In this document: in pieces, positions 1 through 11,900 of the stretch
Position numbering within the stretch: the first letter of the stretch is position 1
How the letters are laid out: every line of letters begins with the position of its first letter
Position numbers and translations under genes: made by a program
Source of the DNA: Notospermus geniculatus
Taxonomy: Eukaryota > Nemertea > Pilidiophora > Heteronemertea > Lineidae
NCBI GenBank assembly: GCA_002633025.1
Contig: NMRB01001400.1
Coordinates: 44,794-108,793, forward strand
Direction of reading: 5' to 3'
Length of the DNA: 64,000 bases
Notes under the pieces: model-generated
What the model saw: only the letters and a program-made list of their open reading frames with translations
Database searches by the model: none
Told to the model about the DNA's origin: nothing

Positions 1-684
1 AACTGGAAACTTGGACTGATCACATGCTTTATCAACAGGGCTTACACAGTTTGCAGCACATGGCATCTGTTCGATCAAGAAATGAAACGTTTAAAGGGCA
101 TTTTCTTGAGTAATGGTTACCCACAAAGTGTTTTTGACAAGTGTGTACATTCTTTTCTGGGCAAAAAACATTCTCAACCTTGTGAAAAAACTGTCCCTGT
201 AGATCTTGAATATACCCCTATCATTACTATACCCTATACAGGTCACCCTTCTTTAAATTTCAAGAAACGCTTGCTGTCAATTTTCAGGTCTGTTGGCGTG
301 AATGTAAAGGTAACCTTTCGATCATTCCGGGTTGGCAGATATTTTTCTCTGAAAAGTGCAACACCAGTCACTCTAAGAGCCAAAGTAGTTTATAAATTCC
401 AAAGTTCCTGTGATAGGAACTTGTCTTACATTGGTAAGACCAAACGTCACTTGGCTACTAGGGTGTCTGAACACTTTTCGGACAGATCTGCCATCCTGGA
501 CCATCTGAAGGATTGTCACACTTGCAAAGTAAACGCAAACATTGACAACTTCTCCGTGTTGACTAATGCCCAGTCGGATTATGTGCTGAGGATTAAGGAG
601 GCGTTACTGATTAAAGAACAAAAGCCAGCCCTGAACAAACAGCTGGCTCAACAAGGGTCTTTCTTCTTCTTGGGGATCTTTTAA
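1..684 (+). mobile_element. Penelope-like retroelement, 3' end: RT C-terminus plus GIY-YIG endonuclease (partial ORF)
   Basis: The frame is open from base 1 to the TAA at 682-684, so the ORF enters from outside the window; the ATG at 82 is internal. The first part (NWKLGLITCFINRAY, then LKGIFLSNGYP) reads like the C-terminal thumb region of a reverse transcriptase. From about base 420 it reads YIGKTKRHLATRVSEH, followed by a conserved DHLKDC and a late IKEALLIKEQKPALNKQ. That is the GIY-YIG endonuclease pattern found behind the RT in Penelope-like elements. Its role would be nicking the target DNA for reverse transcription at the insertion site. No frameshift or stop is seen in this part, so the copy may be fairly young. 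It lies in an intron, or 5' of the first visible exon, of the vinculin-like gene. A different retroelement class with the same RT/GIY-YIG end is possible but less likely. Confidence 0.8.
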
Positions 685-764
685 ATCACCCCCAACAGAG
701 TTACTAATTGTATTATTGCTGTTATGTTAATGCTCCAGTCTTTCTTCAATTTGTAATATTTCTC

Positions 765-820
765 ATTTTACCTGATGAGGGCTAGCAGGATGCTGCCGAA
801 AACGTTTGTACCGTGTATAT
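765..820 (+). ncRNA. Hammerhead-ribozyme-like motif behind the Penelope-like ORF
   Basis: About 90 bases after the retroelement stop codon stands CTGATGA (772-778), then a short stem-loop (GGC-AGC paired with GCT-GCC around AGGAT, 780-797, with one bulged T), then GAAA (798-801) and a CG...CG mini-stem (803-813). This is the conserved core order of a type I hammerhead ribozyme. Penelope-like elements are known to carry such ribozymes in their terminal repeats. Stem I is not clear to me, and the expected cleavage triplet before it is ambiguous, so this copy may be degenerate. Confidence 0.45.
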
Positions 821-1017
821 AGTGTAATATATAGATATGAATATCACATTTTGGATTTGCTCGTTTCTTTGGTTCTATAGATCTTAGAGTCTTGTCATAC
901 TTCAAAAGGGAATAAGTCTTGCTGTGGGAGAGGGACATGGTCCCTTTCCCTGGCCAAGTTAATGGGTTTTCTAATAATATGAAATAGAAATCGAGTTTCC
1001 AAGGTGAAAGACATAGC

Positions 1018-1112
1018 TTCCTACCAGAATCGAACCCACGGACCCTCGCATAAGGCATCAATCGCCAGCACTAAGGGGCAGCATGCCTTAAACCACTAGG
1101 CCAAATCCCCAT
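1018..1112 (-). repeat. tRNA-like sequence, probable SINE head
   Basis: Read on the minus strand, it carries an A-box-like TGGCCTAGTGGTTTAAGGC (about 1085-1103) and a B-box-like GGGTTCGATTC (about 1027-1037), spaced with a long variable region as in tRNA-Leu/Ser. The acceptor stem ends do not pair convincingly and no T-run terminator follows directly. A tRNA-derived SINE or decayed tRNA copy fits better than a working tRNA gene. Confidence 0.5.
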
Positions 1113-1325
1113 CTTCTTATACATGTAATATTAATATTTATTACGGTACATTACAGTGCTTCATAATGTAAAACATTTCCTAAGCACTTTACATAGAAAT
1201 ATTAAAAGAGGAAAAATAAATGATTTAGACTAGATAAAACATACAGTGGATAAGAAGAGCATACAGATAAAACTAACTAGACAGCGAACATTAAGTGAAG
1301 TGTTTCATAAATATAAATGTTTTAA

Positions 1326-2944
1326 GATTCTTTTTTCTCAGTGCGTCTATCGAGTCACAAATTTGAAGAAATGTCAAAGACGTCTGTTGATGTATGTATT
1401 ATCATCATCTTTCAGGCCAGTAAAGACTATGTGGTCAGCCAGATACTCGCAGCCATCGATGATGTGATCAAAGCCGTTGAGAACAAGATAGTCGACCGGG
1501 AAGATAACTTGGATGATGATGCTGATGAGCCAGGACATTTCGTGTCTCGACTGGATGAGGTAGGATTTGTTGATAAATTTGGAGGAGTCCTTTGAGTTGG
1601 AGGAAAAACTATTTCTCGTAGTTTACAAGGCGAATTGTTTTATATATAACATTAATGATCTATCTTTCAGATTCTGAGCTACCTTTCCCCAGAACAGCGT
1701 TTACAAATGGACAGCTTTGAGCTGGACACCCTGATGGAAGCTGTGGTCCGCCACAGTATGTCAGTGGCTCATATGTCGGCAGAGATACACAGAAATACCA
1801 TCATCCAATGTTGTAAGACTGTAAGTGTCGACTGCATTTGATATTTACCAATCATTATGGTCACCACACCTCACAGTGTGGTGACCATATTGAATTCACT
1901 CAGGATTCTTTCTTCTTCTGGATTTTTCTTCCTGGGCAATTATGACACGAGTCCAGCCAAACGGCTCAATGAACAAAGAATTCATCACCTCAGTTTCATA
2001 GGTGGTAATTTCATCTAGTGCAACGACACAAATTTTGTTGAAAAAGTCGACCGTTTAGTTGATTTTGAAGCGATTTTCTCCCAATTTTTAGCGCATTCTA
2101 TTTTTAGGTACAAAGCACATGTCCTTCCCATACTGATTTCTCATTGGCTGATGCGAAGGGGCCTGTGTGTGGAGGACTCCACTTGGTAGCTTTGGAGTCG
2201 GGGCTTCCTTTGAACAGTCCATTATTTTGGCAAGAAAATAAACCCACATCTTTTCTTTTCGTGACTGCTTTGCATTGTTGTTATAACAATATTCTTATAA
2301 ATAAATAATTTCGAGTGATGCTGCGTTATTTGTTTTATTCAACATTTTTGAGAGGGCCTGACACTGGAGGTACGTCGTAGTGCAGGACCACACGCATGCA
2401 CATGTTACATCCTCANGATTCTTTTTTCTCAGTGCGTCTATCGAGTCACAAATTTGAAGAAATGTCAAAGACGTCTGTTGATGTATGTATTATCATCATC
2501 TTTCAGGCTAGTAAAGACTATGTGGTCACCCAGATACTCGCAGCCATCGATGATGTGATCAAAGCCGTTGAGAACAAGATAGTCGACCGGGAAGATAACT
2601 TGGATGATGATGCTGATGAGCCAGGACATTTTGTGTCTCGACTGGATGAGGTAGGATATGTTGATAAATTTGGAGGAGTCCTTTCAGTTGGAGGAAAAAC
2701 TATTTCTCGTAGTTTACAAGGCGAATTGTTTTATATATAACATTAATGATCTATCTTTCAGATTCTGAGTTACCTTTCCCCAGAACAGCGTTTACAAATG
2801 GACAGCTTTGAGCTGGACACCCTGATGGAAGCTGTGGTCCGCCACAGTATGTCAGTGGCTCATATGTCGGCAGAGATACATAGAAATACCATCATCCAAT
2901 GTTGTAAGACTGTAAGTGTCAACTGCATTTGATATTTACCAATC
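1326..2944 (+). repeat. Near-identical direct duplication of two vinculin-like exons (1326-1853 and 2417-2944)
   Basis: The 528-base block with exons 1416-1559 and 1671-1820 recurs with exons 2507-2650 and 2762-2911. By eye only a few bases differ, among them AGC/ACC (Ser/Thr). Both exon pairs are in phase (144 + 150 bases), so either or both could be spliced. Similarity begins at GATTCTTTTTT in both copies. The base immediately before the second copy (2416) is an N, which suggests two alleles laid end to end by the assembler rather than a true 98-residue internal repeat. Confidence 0.85.
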
Positions 2945-5900
2945 CATTACCATGGTTTTCTCACATTCGCTCAGAGTCAAGCTTTCTTTGCCATAGGTCA
3001 GCATCCGTTTTATCGTCCAGTCATTATCATATTCACAGATTTTGCGTCAGCGGTCGTCAGTCTCAGAATACGTCAAAAGCATGAAAAGGTATCCAGATTA
3101 TGCAGAATTGAGGTAGGTGTTTAACTCAATCCTGATTCAGATTCCGAGTGGTTATCAACGTAACCAGTTTTCCACAATCCTTCTGTTTTCATTTTGAAAG
3201 TAGGAACATTTATTTCTGGAGAGTCTAACCTTCCAGTCACCCCTCAGTCAACTGTGTCTTTCACAGTATTGTGCGATGTTTTAGGTATAATATCCATGTA
3301 TGTAGTGTTGGTTTTGACTCTCACTCACACCGTTTTTCAGAGGTTATCCACTTTTCAAAAAGAATTTCTCCAGGTTTGTCTCACATTAACAGTGTTTGAA
3401 TCCCAACTGTATAAATTTGTCTCACATTGACAATGTTTGAATCCCAACTGTACAATGTTTATCTCACGTTAACAATGTTCGAATCCAAACTGTACAATGT
3501 TTATTTCACGTTTTAACAATGTTTGAATCCCAACTGTAAAATGTTCTTGATTATTAGTATGGTGAAAGAGAGGTGGAGAAATGTCCTCAGTCTACTTCTG
3601 TGTGTAGGCCATGACTTCTTTTTCTTCCTTCATAACCTTCTCTTTCTAAACTGTAACAATTGAGCAGCAAGATTGATCCAGTTGACTAAGGCTGAGTTTA
3701 CATAGAGGTATACGGTATATGGACATGCTGACCAGCGACGAACAAAGATTTCAGGGTCATGAACTCTTTATTAGGCTATGATTGTTCGCCAGCCTGTTCG
3801 TATACCATATACCTCTATGTAAACCTGGCCTAAACTCATCTGTTGCAGAATTCCAGATGTTTCATAACCTCCCTTCATCTTAGTTCCACACTCATTCACC
3901 TGTGTATCCTGTGGCATGGCATGGTATGATTCTTCCCTTTCTGGATTTGGGCGTTAATCCAACTGAGACAGCTCTCTGATGGTGTTCAGGTCTATGTATA
4001 TTTGACGTGCACATAATATAGAAGTTATGATAAGATGTGCACTTGATGCCATGCCATGCCATGACTTGTTTGTGTGTAACCCACCAGTATTAGTGTAAAT
4101 AGTGTAAAAATTAGACTTGTAAAACAGGTGCTTGGAAAGGATATCGCAAAATCTGATTCCTCTTGTGGACACCATCATAGGCCTACATGCCGTGGACACC
4201 ATCATACATGCCGTCATCTCAGACTCTGAAAATGTTGGGAGGTACAGTACATTGTATAAAAATACCGGTACAATGTATCATCTCTTTTTTTCAACAGGGC
4301 AGACTTTGACGACTCCTGCGAAAAGCTGATCGATGAATTCCACGATCTGGAGCGTCATGTGAATTCATCAATTCTTCAACAAATCGTGGACATCTTTGCC
4401 GAGACGACCGAACCGCTTGAGAGGTTGGTCAAGGCCACATTGTGCCCCACTGGGGAGCGAACGCCACTGAAGGACAAGACGTGCCAGATTCTACTCAACC
4501 CTTACATCGACGCGTTTAATACTCATTCTGAAAAGGTTACACAGGTGGCGCTGTTTGCTGCGGCAAGTTCCACAGATGGAAGACGTAAGATCTTATTTCA
4601 TTTCCCATTTCCCTTCAGGTTCTCCCAAGCATGGCAGGAGTTCATTTCCCTGTTATCCTCTGCTAGCTTTTCCATGTTGTCGATCATGAGTTCAGATCTT
4701 CCTTTCCAGGGGTGAGGATCATCAAAACTTGTGGGAAGCAGATTGAAAAACTAGATCCTGAGATTCTTCCCGCAGCATTAGCATGTCGTAAAGATTGTTT
4801 GGACAAAGGAGCCCTCGGCCATCTTAGGTTGCTCAAGAGGGAGTGGACGTCAGATGTAGAGAACCTCGTCTCCACGCTCGATGAAATGATGGATGCCAGG
4901 TTATTCCTAGAAGTATCTGGTGAGTAAAAGTAAAGGCTTTGACTGTATCAACTGTAGGCTTTAATATAGGTGTTCCTTCATGTGAGATTTTTCTCAGGAG
5001 CGTGGTTCACCATTGTGGGTTTTAGGCCTACTTATAACTTGCGTTAGGACCATGACACAAACATCTACCTATAGGTTTCTACAGTGTTGCCCATAGAGAG
5101 CCAACTTGTGCAAGAAAATTCTCACGTGGAGCGGTGCCTTTTCTGTGGACAGTTCTTATTTCAAACACTTCGTTCTTTACAGAAAGAAGAGTAAAAGATG
5201 CGTGCGACGATTGCCGCGTTTCAATTATCTCACAAGAGATGGAGGAGCTGAATCTGGGATGCAAGGCCATGATTGGCCGAGCCAGGCGGGTGGCAGAGGT
5301 CGCAACGAAAGTTGTTGATAATCATGAAGACCCAGTGTACAGGAACGGGTTGTTGGTCTATATTAACCAACTGAGGAAAGGTGAGGGAAGTAGAACCTTT
5401 ATCATTTGTGAACTTTATACCCAGCATCCCGCAGTTGCTGTTGCCAAGGGAAACTGAATGTTCTGTTCTTTCTTTAGCCATCACTGCTGTTAAATCAGGG
5501 GTAGCCAGAGTCACGGAGAACATCTCAGATAAAAGTCTACAAGATTCCCTAAACAAACGAAGTGAGCTCCTCCTGAAATGTGTTCGGAATGTCCACCATG
5601 GAATGGATGTGACCAACCAGCCAGATCTGTTGTCGAGTCTGAGGGACGGAGTTCGGCCATCTCAGGGCTTGGCTGCTCTTGGTAAGTTTTAAGAGTCTGA
5701 GCGTCGTCGAGTTACCGGTAGTTTGATCTTCGAATTACGTTCAAACCTGCCATGATTAGGTCCTAAAAATTAACATTTTCTCCCTCCCAACTTTAGGACT
5801 CTCCACAACAAAAGAAGCTGATTCGACCGCCCATCTCTTGCGGAGCCTCAATCTTGATGTCAGCACCGCAGAGACCACAGGGGATGAGAATGAGAACATG

Positions 5901-8900
5901 TTCCTGAGCCTCCCGTCGGGAACCCCAAGAAGTAGAGCTACTGATGTCACTGAAGCTTCATCCCAGAATTCTATGTCCTCAGCATCTAAGTTGGATATGT
6001 CAAAGTTTGATGCGGTTGATCCAAGTCCAAAGAAAACTGGTAAGTGTCATAATCCATTCAAAAGCTTCTTTCAGTAGATTCGTCTTCCCTCTTTCGCTTC
6101 TTGCTACCGGTATTTAACACTGGATACTTGTACCTTTCCTTCCAGAAACTAACATCTTGGACAGCTGTCCGCTTGCCCGGAGACTTGTCAACACCGCCCT
6201 TGGCCTGGACACACTGAGGACTGATCTGATCAGTAATGACTTGATCGCCAGGGCTTCCCACGTCATCGAAGTCGCAAATATGATATCCGTCCACTGTGAT
6301 CAGACTGCCAAGAAAGAGTAAGTTGAAATACTTGCAATGCTTCAGTATTTTCTCTCTCAGTTGCAGATTATCGTAATCACTGGCTGATAACACCGGTCAG
6401 AAATGTTGTTTGGTGGTCATCAGTCTTTCGTCTCTTTTTCCAGAAAACTACACGAGCTTTCATCAAGTGTGACCCACCTGACTCCCCAGGTCATTGACAA
6501 AGCCAAGAAAGTCTCCAATTGTGGTGTGGATCAGATTGAACCGCTGAATCAAGTGGCTGAGAAGTGGAGTCTAAAGGTAGAGTACGCCATCAAATGCTGG
6601 TATATCATTCCTAGTTTTGGTTCTTGGTCCTCGGATGGTCAGCCCTTGATTGAAATCAGCCAGTGGACTGACCATAGGCACCAGTCCCTCCATTTTGGGA
6701 TTCAGTTAGTATCTTATTTCTTCAGATTTGCCAACTTGAGAATGCAGTCGATGAAGTATTGGAGAGATGGAAGGTTGTCTCCCATCGGCTGGTAACCGCC
6801 GCCAAGTGCAAGAATGTCAAACTACTCACAACAGAGGTCAGTTCATCTTTGAATTCAATCTTTGATCAGAATTTCGAGGAGGGTACATTAAGAAACTGGT
6901 TGTGATACATTGTATACAATGCTGTTTGACATGTAGAGTAGGCCTTGCTGTTTGGCATGTACATAAATGTACAATGTAGTTGCTCTCTTGTACAATGTGT
7001 ACCTCTAGGCATGGTGGAAAGATCTTTCAGAACGATAACAGAATTGAACGTGAAAACCGTCTCACGATCTTCAAGTCCATGACTTATTTCTGCTCCTTTC
7101 CAGTTCTTCAGAAAGGACTTGGTAAATTTCTGAGTGTGCCGGTACACTAATCACTTGTTTCATTCACGAGTCGTTCAATGTCATGTCAGTCACTTTGGTC
7201 ACATTCACTGAATGACAGACATGGCCTTGTGTTGACGGATGTTTGAGTCAAAAAGTGCCTTAAGTTGTTGGATGTGTTTGTGGCAACTCGATTCTTCGAG
7301 ATTTGATTTCCATGGTGTGTATTCACTGTCAATTCATTCCAGCGAACAGAACTATGACCAGTAAGTTCAGAACAAGAGGGCGTCACTAATATAGGATTGA
7401 CATTGTACTGTCTTTGTTTTGGTTGTCTATCTATCACTTTGGTCTTTATTTGGGATTTTTCATCCTCAACATGTAGGCCATACGACCACATGCTATGCAT
7501 TTTCCAATGGTAGCTTCACTCATATGCATGCAACATTATCCCAACCTTTACTTCTCATCCTTTCTACAGGACCGGTGAAGGAAGTTGATCAGGTTTCTAT
7601 GACATGGTATCATTGATGTGTAGTTACTGGTACATGTTTCATTTGGGGAGTCCTGTCAGCATTTTGTTGGCCATCAGAATGACATTGCGTACATGTTGTG
7701 TGTAAAAGTGGTGATGATATCTCTGTAAAGAGTGATTCGTCACAGGAAAGATTGTGCAAGAACTACAAAACATAATTAGCTGACAGCACTTCCTTGGTAG
7801 TCATAGAGTCAAGGCTTTATGTTCTTGTTAGAGGGCTTTTTTCACATGGAGAGCTTTGGTTTTTGTGGCTACATGGACTTCCATCGCTCCTAAGAAAAGC
7901 AGCAGTTGTTATATTTCTCTAGTAACCCCATTTCAATGTTAGAATGTTGTCATATTCTGTGTAGAACTGTCTGTGTACGAAATCATTCAAGTGTAAACAT
8001 GTGGGATACTAAGCTTTGTGATAGGTTTGAAATCTGACTGATTCTTGCACCACAGCCAGGACAGCCTAGCCCGACAATATCTGAAAATCCTCTCCTCTTT
8101 CAGACAAAGAACATCCAAGAACACACTAAATTTTTACAAAATTTAGTCTCCATGGCAACAGAATGCATGGACACTTACGATTTTGTCTCAACTGAGCGTG
8201 CCCAGCTCCTGAAGGATTATGGGAACGAGCTCGACAATTTGACGATGACTATGACAACCATGGCTGATATCATTTCCAAATCAGGTAAGCCTATCAAGGT
8301 TAGATTTATGCCTACTCAGCAGTTGTTCCATTCATTACATACATGCATGGTCTAAAGTAAATTGCCGAGCAGGCCTATGTGACCCGTGACAGCAAAATGA
8401 GTCAGAATGCGCCGGAAAGAAGACCCAAGATGACTCCAGGAGAACAATCACAGAAATGGACAAAGTCAGAATGGCAGACAATCCTGAAATCAACAAACCA
8501 TTGGTGTCACCTTGGGCATGTTGGGTCTTCTTCTGTGCACATTCCGACTGATTTTGATGTCACGGGTCACATATTCTGTGACAGTCATTTAAATTCATCC
8601 ATTTGACCTTCAGATGCAGCAGATGAGCAGACTCAGCTTGAGAATACCAGCAGAGAGTGGGCCAGTAAAGTCTACTGTCTGTGTATGGTGATGGACCGAC
8701 TGAGCTCTGCTGCCAAACAAGAGGTCCTTGCTGACTGTCTTGAGGTCGATGCTACCTCGCCTGATTATAGCCATCTTTATGATGAACTGAAACTGTTTGA
8801 GCAGGAGATGATCCGATACTCTGATATGGTACATTGTGCATCACAAGGGTGAGTTAAGCCACCAGTAGCCCATCCCCAGGTAATCAGTGGTGTTGGCACT

Positions 8901-11900
8901 CGCTCCCAACATCACTGCACACAGCTCAGCTCCCTGTATCACTGCTTGTGTGCAGTGCGAGAGAGTGAGGGCTGTGAATCGCCTAGGATGTCAGTATACC
9001 AAGATTCTTTAGGATGAACGATTTCTTCCACTTCCTGTAGTGTAAAATCGGTTGTTAGTTTTCCCTTCTTCCACCAGGAATTCAAGACTTTCGACCACAG
9101 TCGACCAGTGCAACACATTGATGAACGAAATGGGGAAACTGAGTGCAGGCCTATCAGAAACCGTGATGATCTTACAAGCTGCCCCAGCCAACTACCCAAC
9201 ACCAGACCGCCTGTTTGCTCCACAGAAACTTGGCTTAGTCCAGTGTCAATGGGTTGCCAAGGTGAGTAGGCCTTTCTGCATTTTGTGCTATGTACACATT
9301 TGCCTTCCACGCACTGAGCTGGTCAAATTCCTTTTCATATAAAGTCATATTGTGGAGGACAATACTGTCAGAAAATGTCTGAAGTTTTCAAGATCAGGAG
9401 GGCTAATCCCCAAATTGAAAGGACCAGCGTCAATTTCTGGCAGCGTTTGAATACTGTGTAGAACAATGCCTTACTCTGACACTGATTCAAAACATCCTGT
9501 GGCTGTAGCCCTTGTTACACTACATAAAAAAACCATGTCGAACCTGGGTATTTTCTGTCCACACCTGTTAAAAACGCGGTGTAATAATCCCCTCCGAGCT
9601 CGAACGGTTTTTGGAGGGCTTAATTTAGGTCCCCGTCACAAAATTTGAGTAGTGTTGACGGGCACCGGGCCTCAGGAGGGATTTTTCAGAGCCGGGCTAG
9701 ACCCGGGTGTAAAAAAACCCGGGGATTTCTATGTAGTGTAACCACGGCTTGTATGTGGAAATCTGGCCCCGTATTCATAAAACTACTTAAGTCTAAGTAT
9801 GACACTTATCCTTTGTTCAACACAAAAGATAAGTATCATACTTAGACTTAAGTAGCTTTATGAATACGGGGCCAGGACTGTGGTTAGCACTGTAATCTCT
9901 CATACTATTCCTACATGTATTTCTTTCAGACTATTCACCTTTGTAAGTTACTGGAGGAGCTAACAAAAGACTTGTGCATTCCTATTGACAAGTTGGCCAG
10001 AATTGCCCTGGCTGTGAATGCTACTTCAGGTACAGTATGCACACCTTCTCTCTCACATGGTCAATTTCAAAACTACATGAGCAGTTTGTGTGTTCTCTTC
10101 TGGATGTGTGCAGAACCATGTCACTATGCTGGCCTCTTCTGAACAATTGAGAAAGGTGAACACTTGTCTCAGTTATAGATCTGAATACATTGCAGTGTGT
10201 GTGCATCATTGTACTAAACCAGTCAACTTGCTTCTTGGACTGGGAATGGGCCACTTGCTCTGTTTATCAGATCGGCCACATGTTGGGCTGTGAAGGACTT
10301 GGAGTGTGTTGAATGAGCTGGCAACCCTTGACTTTCACTTGAGTCTACTCTTTAGTCTATATTTGCTTCTTCCAGATGCAGTCCAGGAGAACCTAAAACA
10401 AGAGTTCTCGCTCCTGTTGGACAAGTTGACTGGGAAGATCTTCAGCGTGAAAGGGCTGGCACTCGAGGCCATTGAGGACTCCAACAACTTGGAACAGAAA
10501 GGATTCATTCGCCAGTGTCTCGGTGACGTAACAGAACTCACACAGAAACTTGTGGTTGCTTTGAGAAACCTCTCAGGTAGGAGAAACTGTGGAGCAATAT
10601 CTGATTTTGTCTTGTGTTGAGGCGCCTCTTTGGTTCCACACTTTCGATTTGGTAAACCTTGGGTTACCCATGTACCGGTATTCATTTTCATTCCAGAATA
10701 CCCCAGCAGCAAGAACACTGTTGATCTGAACAAGACGAAACTTCGCTGGGCATGTCGTCTCCACATCTTTAAGGTGTCGTTGATGGGACTGGACAAGGTG
10801 GACAGACTTGCTTGTGCAGGTAGGATCAGAACAAGTTTAGAATCCCCGATCACTGCCCCCCAAAAAGGTCATCGATCGATGGAATAAGCCACATTGTACA
10901 ATAGGATTTCCATTGTGTGGCGTGGAGTATCGTCACTTCCGGTCAGGGATTCTAAACTTTAGCCATAGGATTGGTTTAGGAGGTCTTCCTCTGTCCATGG
11001 AAGGTTTGTGTGAGGTTTGGGGGCCCTTTTCCCCCGGGATTCTTGGAAGACAGACTTCAGTAGCAACATAATTCCAGTGATTTGTTTCTTTATCTAGATG
11101 TTGTCGACCTCCTGAATCGCCTTGGCAGTGAAATAAAATCCCACTCAATAGATGGCGCTCTCAATCCAGCTACCGTCCTCAAGGATATCCCAAGGGTAAT
11201 GGTCTCCACAGAAAACAGTCGGATGGATAAAATAGAGAATGCTGTTGTTGGTAAAAAGGAACTCATCAAGAAACTGGAGGAATTGGTCGTATCGCCCATT
11301 GAGAGGTAGGTTCTAAGAATCTTTCTGATTGGTCAAAAGCAGTGGTGTATGTTTTTATTGACCAATCAACTACCTTGTTAAGGAATCTTCAATAAAATTC
11401 ATGTTTCCAAGTCTTGATGTGCTACTTTCATTTATTCCTAGTTGCATGACCTGACCTTGAGGTATTGTCTGTTTGACCTTGAGGTGTTGTCTGTTTGACC
11501 TTCAGCAAATCAGCAGATATTGAGGCGAAGATCACCCAGTCTCGCATGTTTGGGTAAAACTACACAATTATTCTGTATTTGAGGATGCTGTTAGATTTAG
11601 TTATTGATAACCATAGATTTGAGGCTGATGCACATGTGTCCGACTGGGTGTAGAATTTTAGAATTCAGTTTCTTTAGGTTTTTCTTTATCCTTCCTTTTT
11701 GCACTCTTTGTACTAGTTGACAATCATAACCCTATAGATCACCTACATGTACAGCTACGTTGTGAATATTGTAAATGAAATGTATAGTTAGTTATCCACA
11801 CTTAATTCTAGTTGTAGTTCAGCAGGTACATGTCCCACCGCTGTAAGACTCTCCCTGCCACACTTTACATTGACACAAGTATTCTTTTTCTCACCTTCAG

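Noticed and set aside
3399-3540. GTTCGAATCC-like B-boxes suggesting tRNA genes
   Set aside because: They recur with the 42-bp minisatellite and have no A-box or acceptor stem.
10335-10853. 172-codon minus-strand ORF across exons 10376-10576 and 10697-10819
   Set aside because: It is antisense of clear vinculin-like exons; the plus-strand exons have splice sites and a continuous frame.
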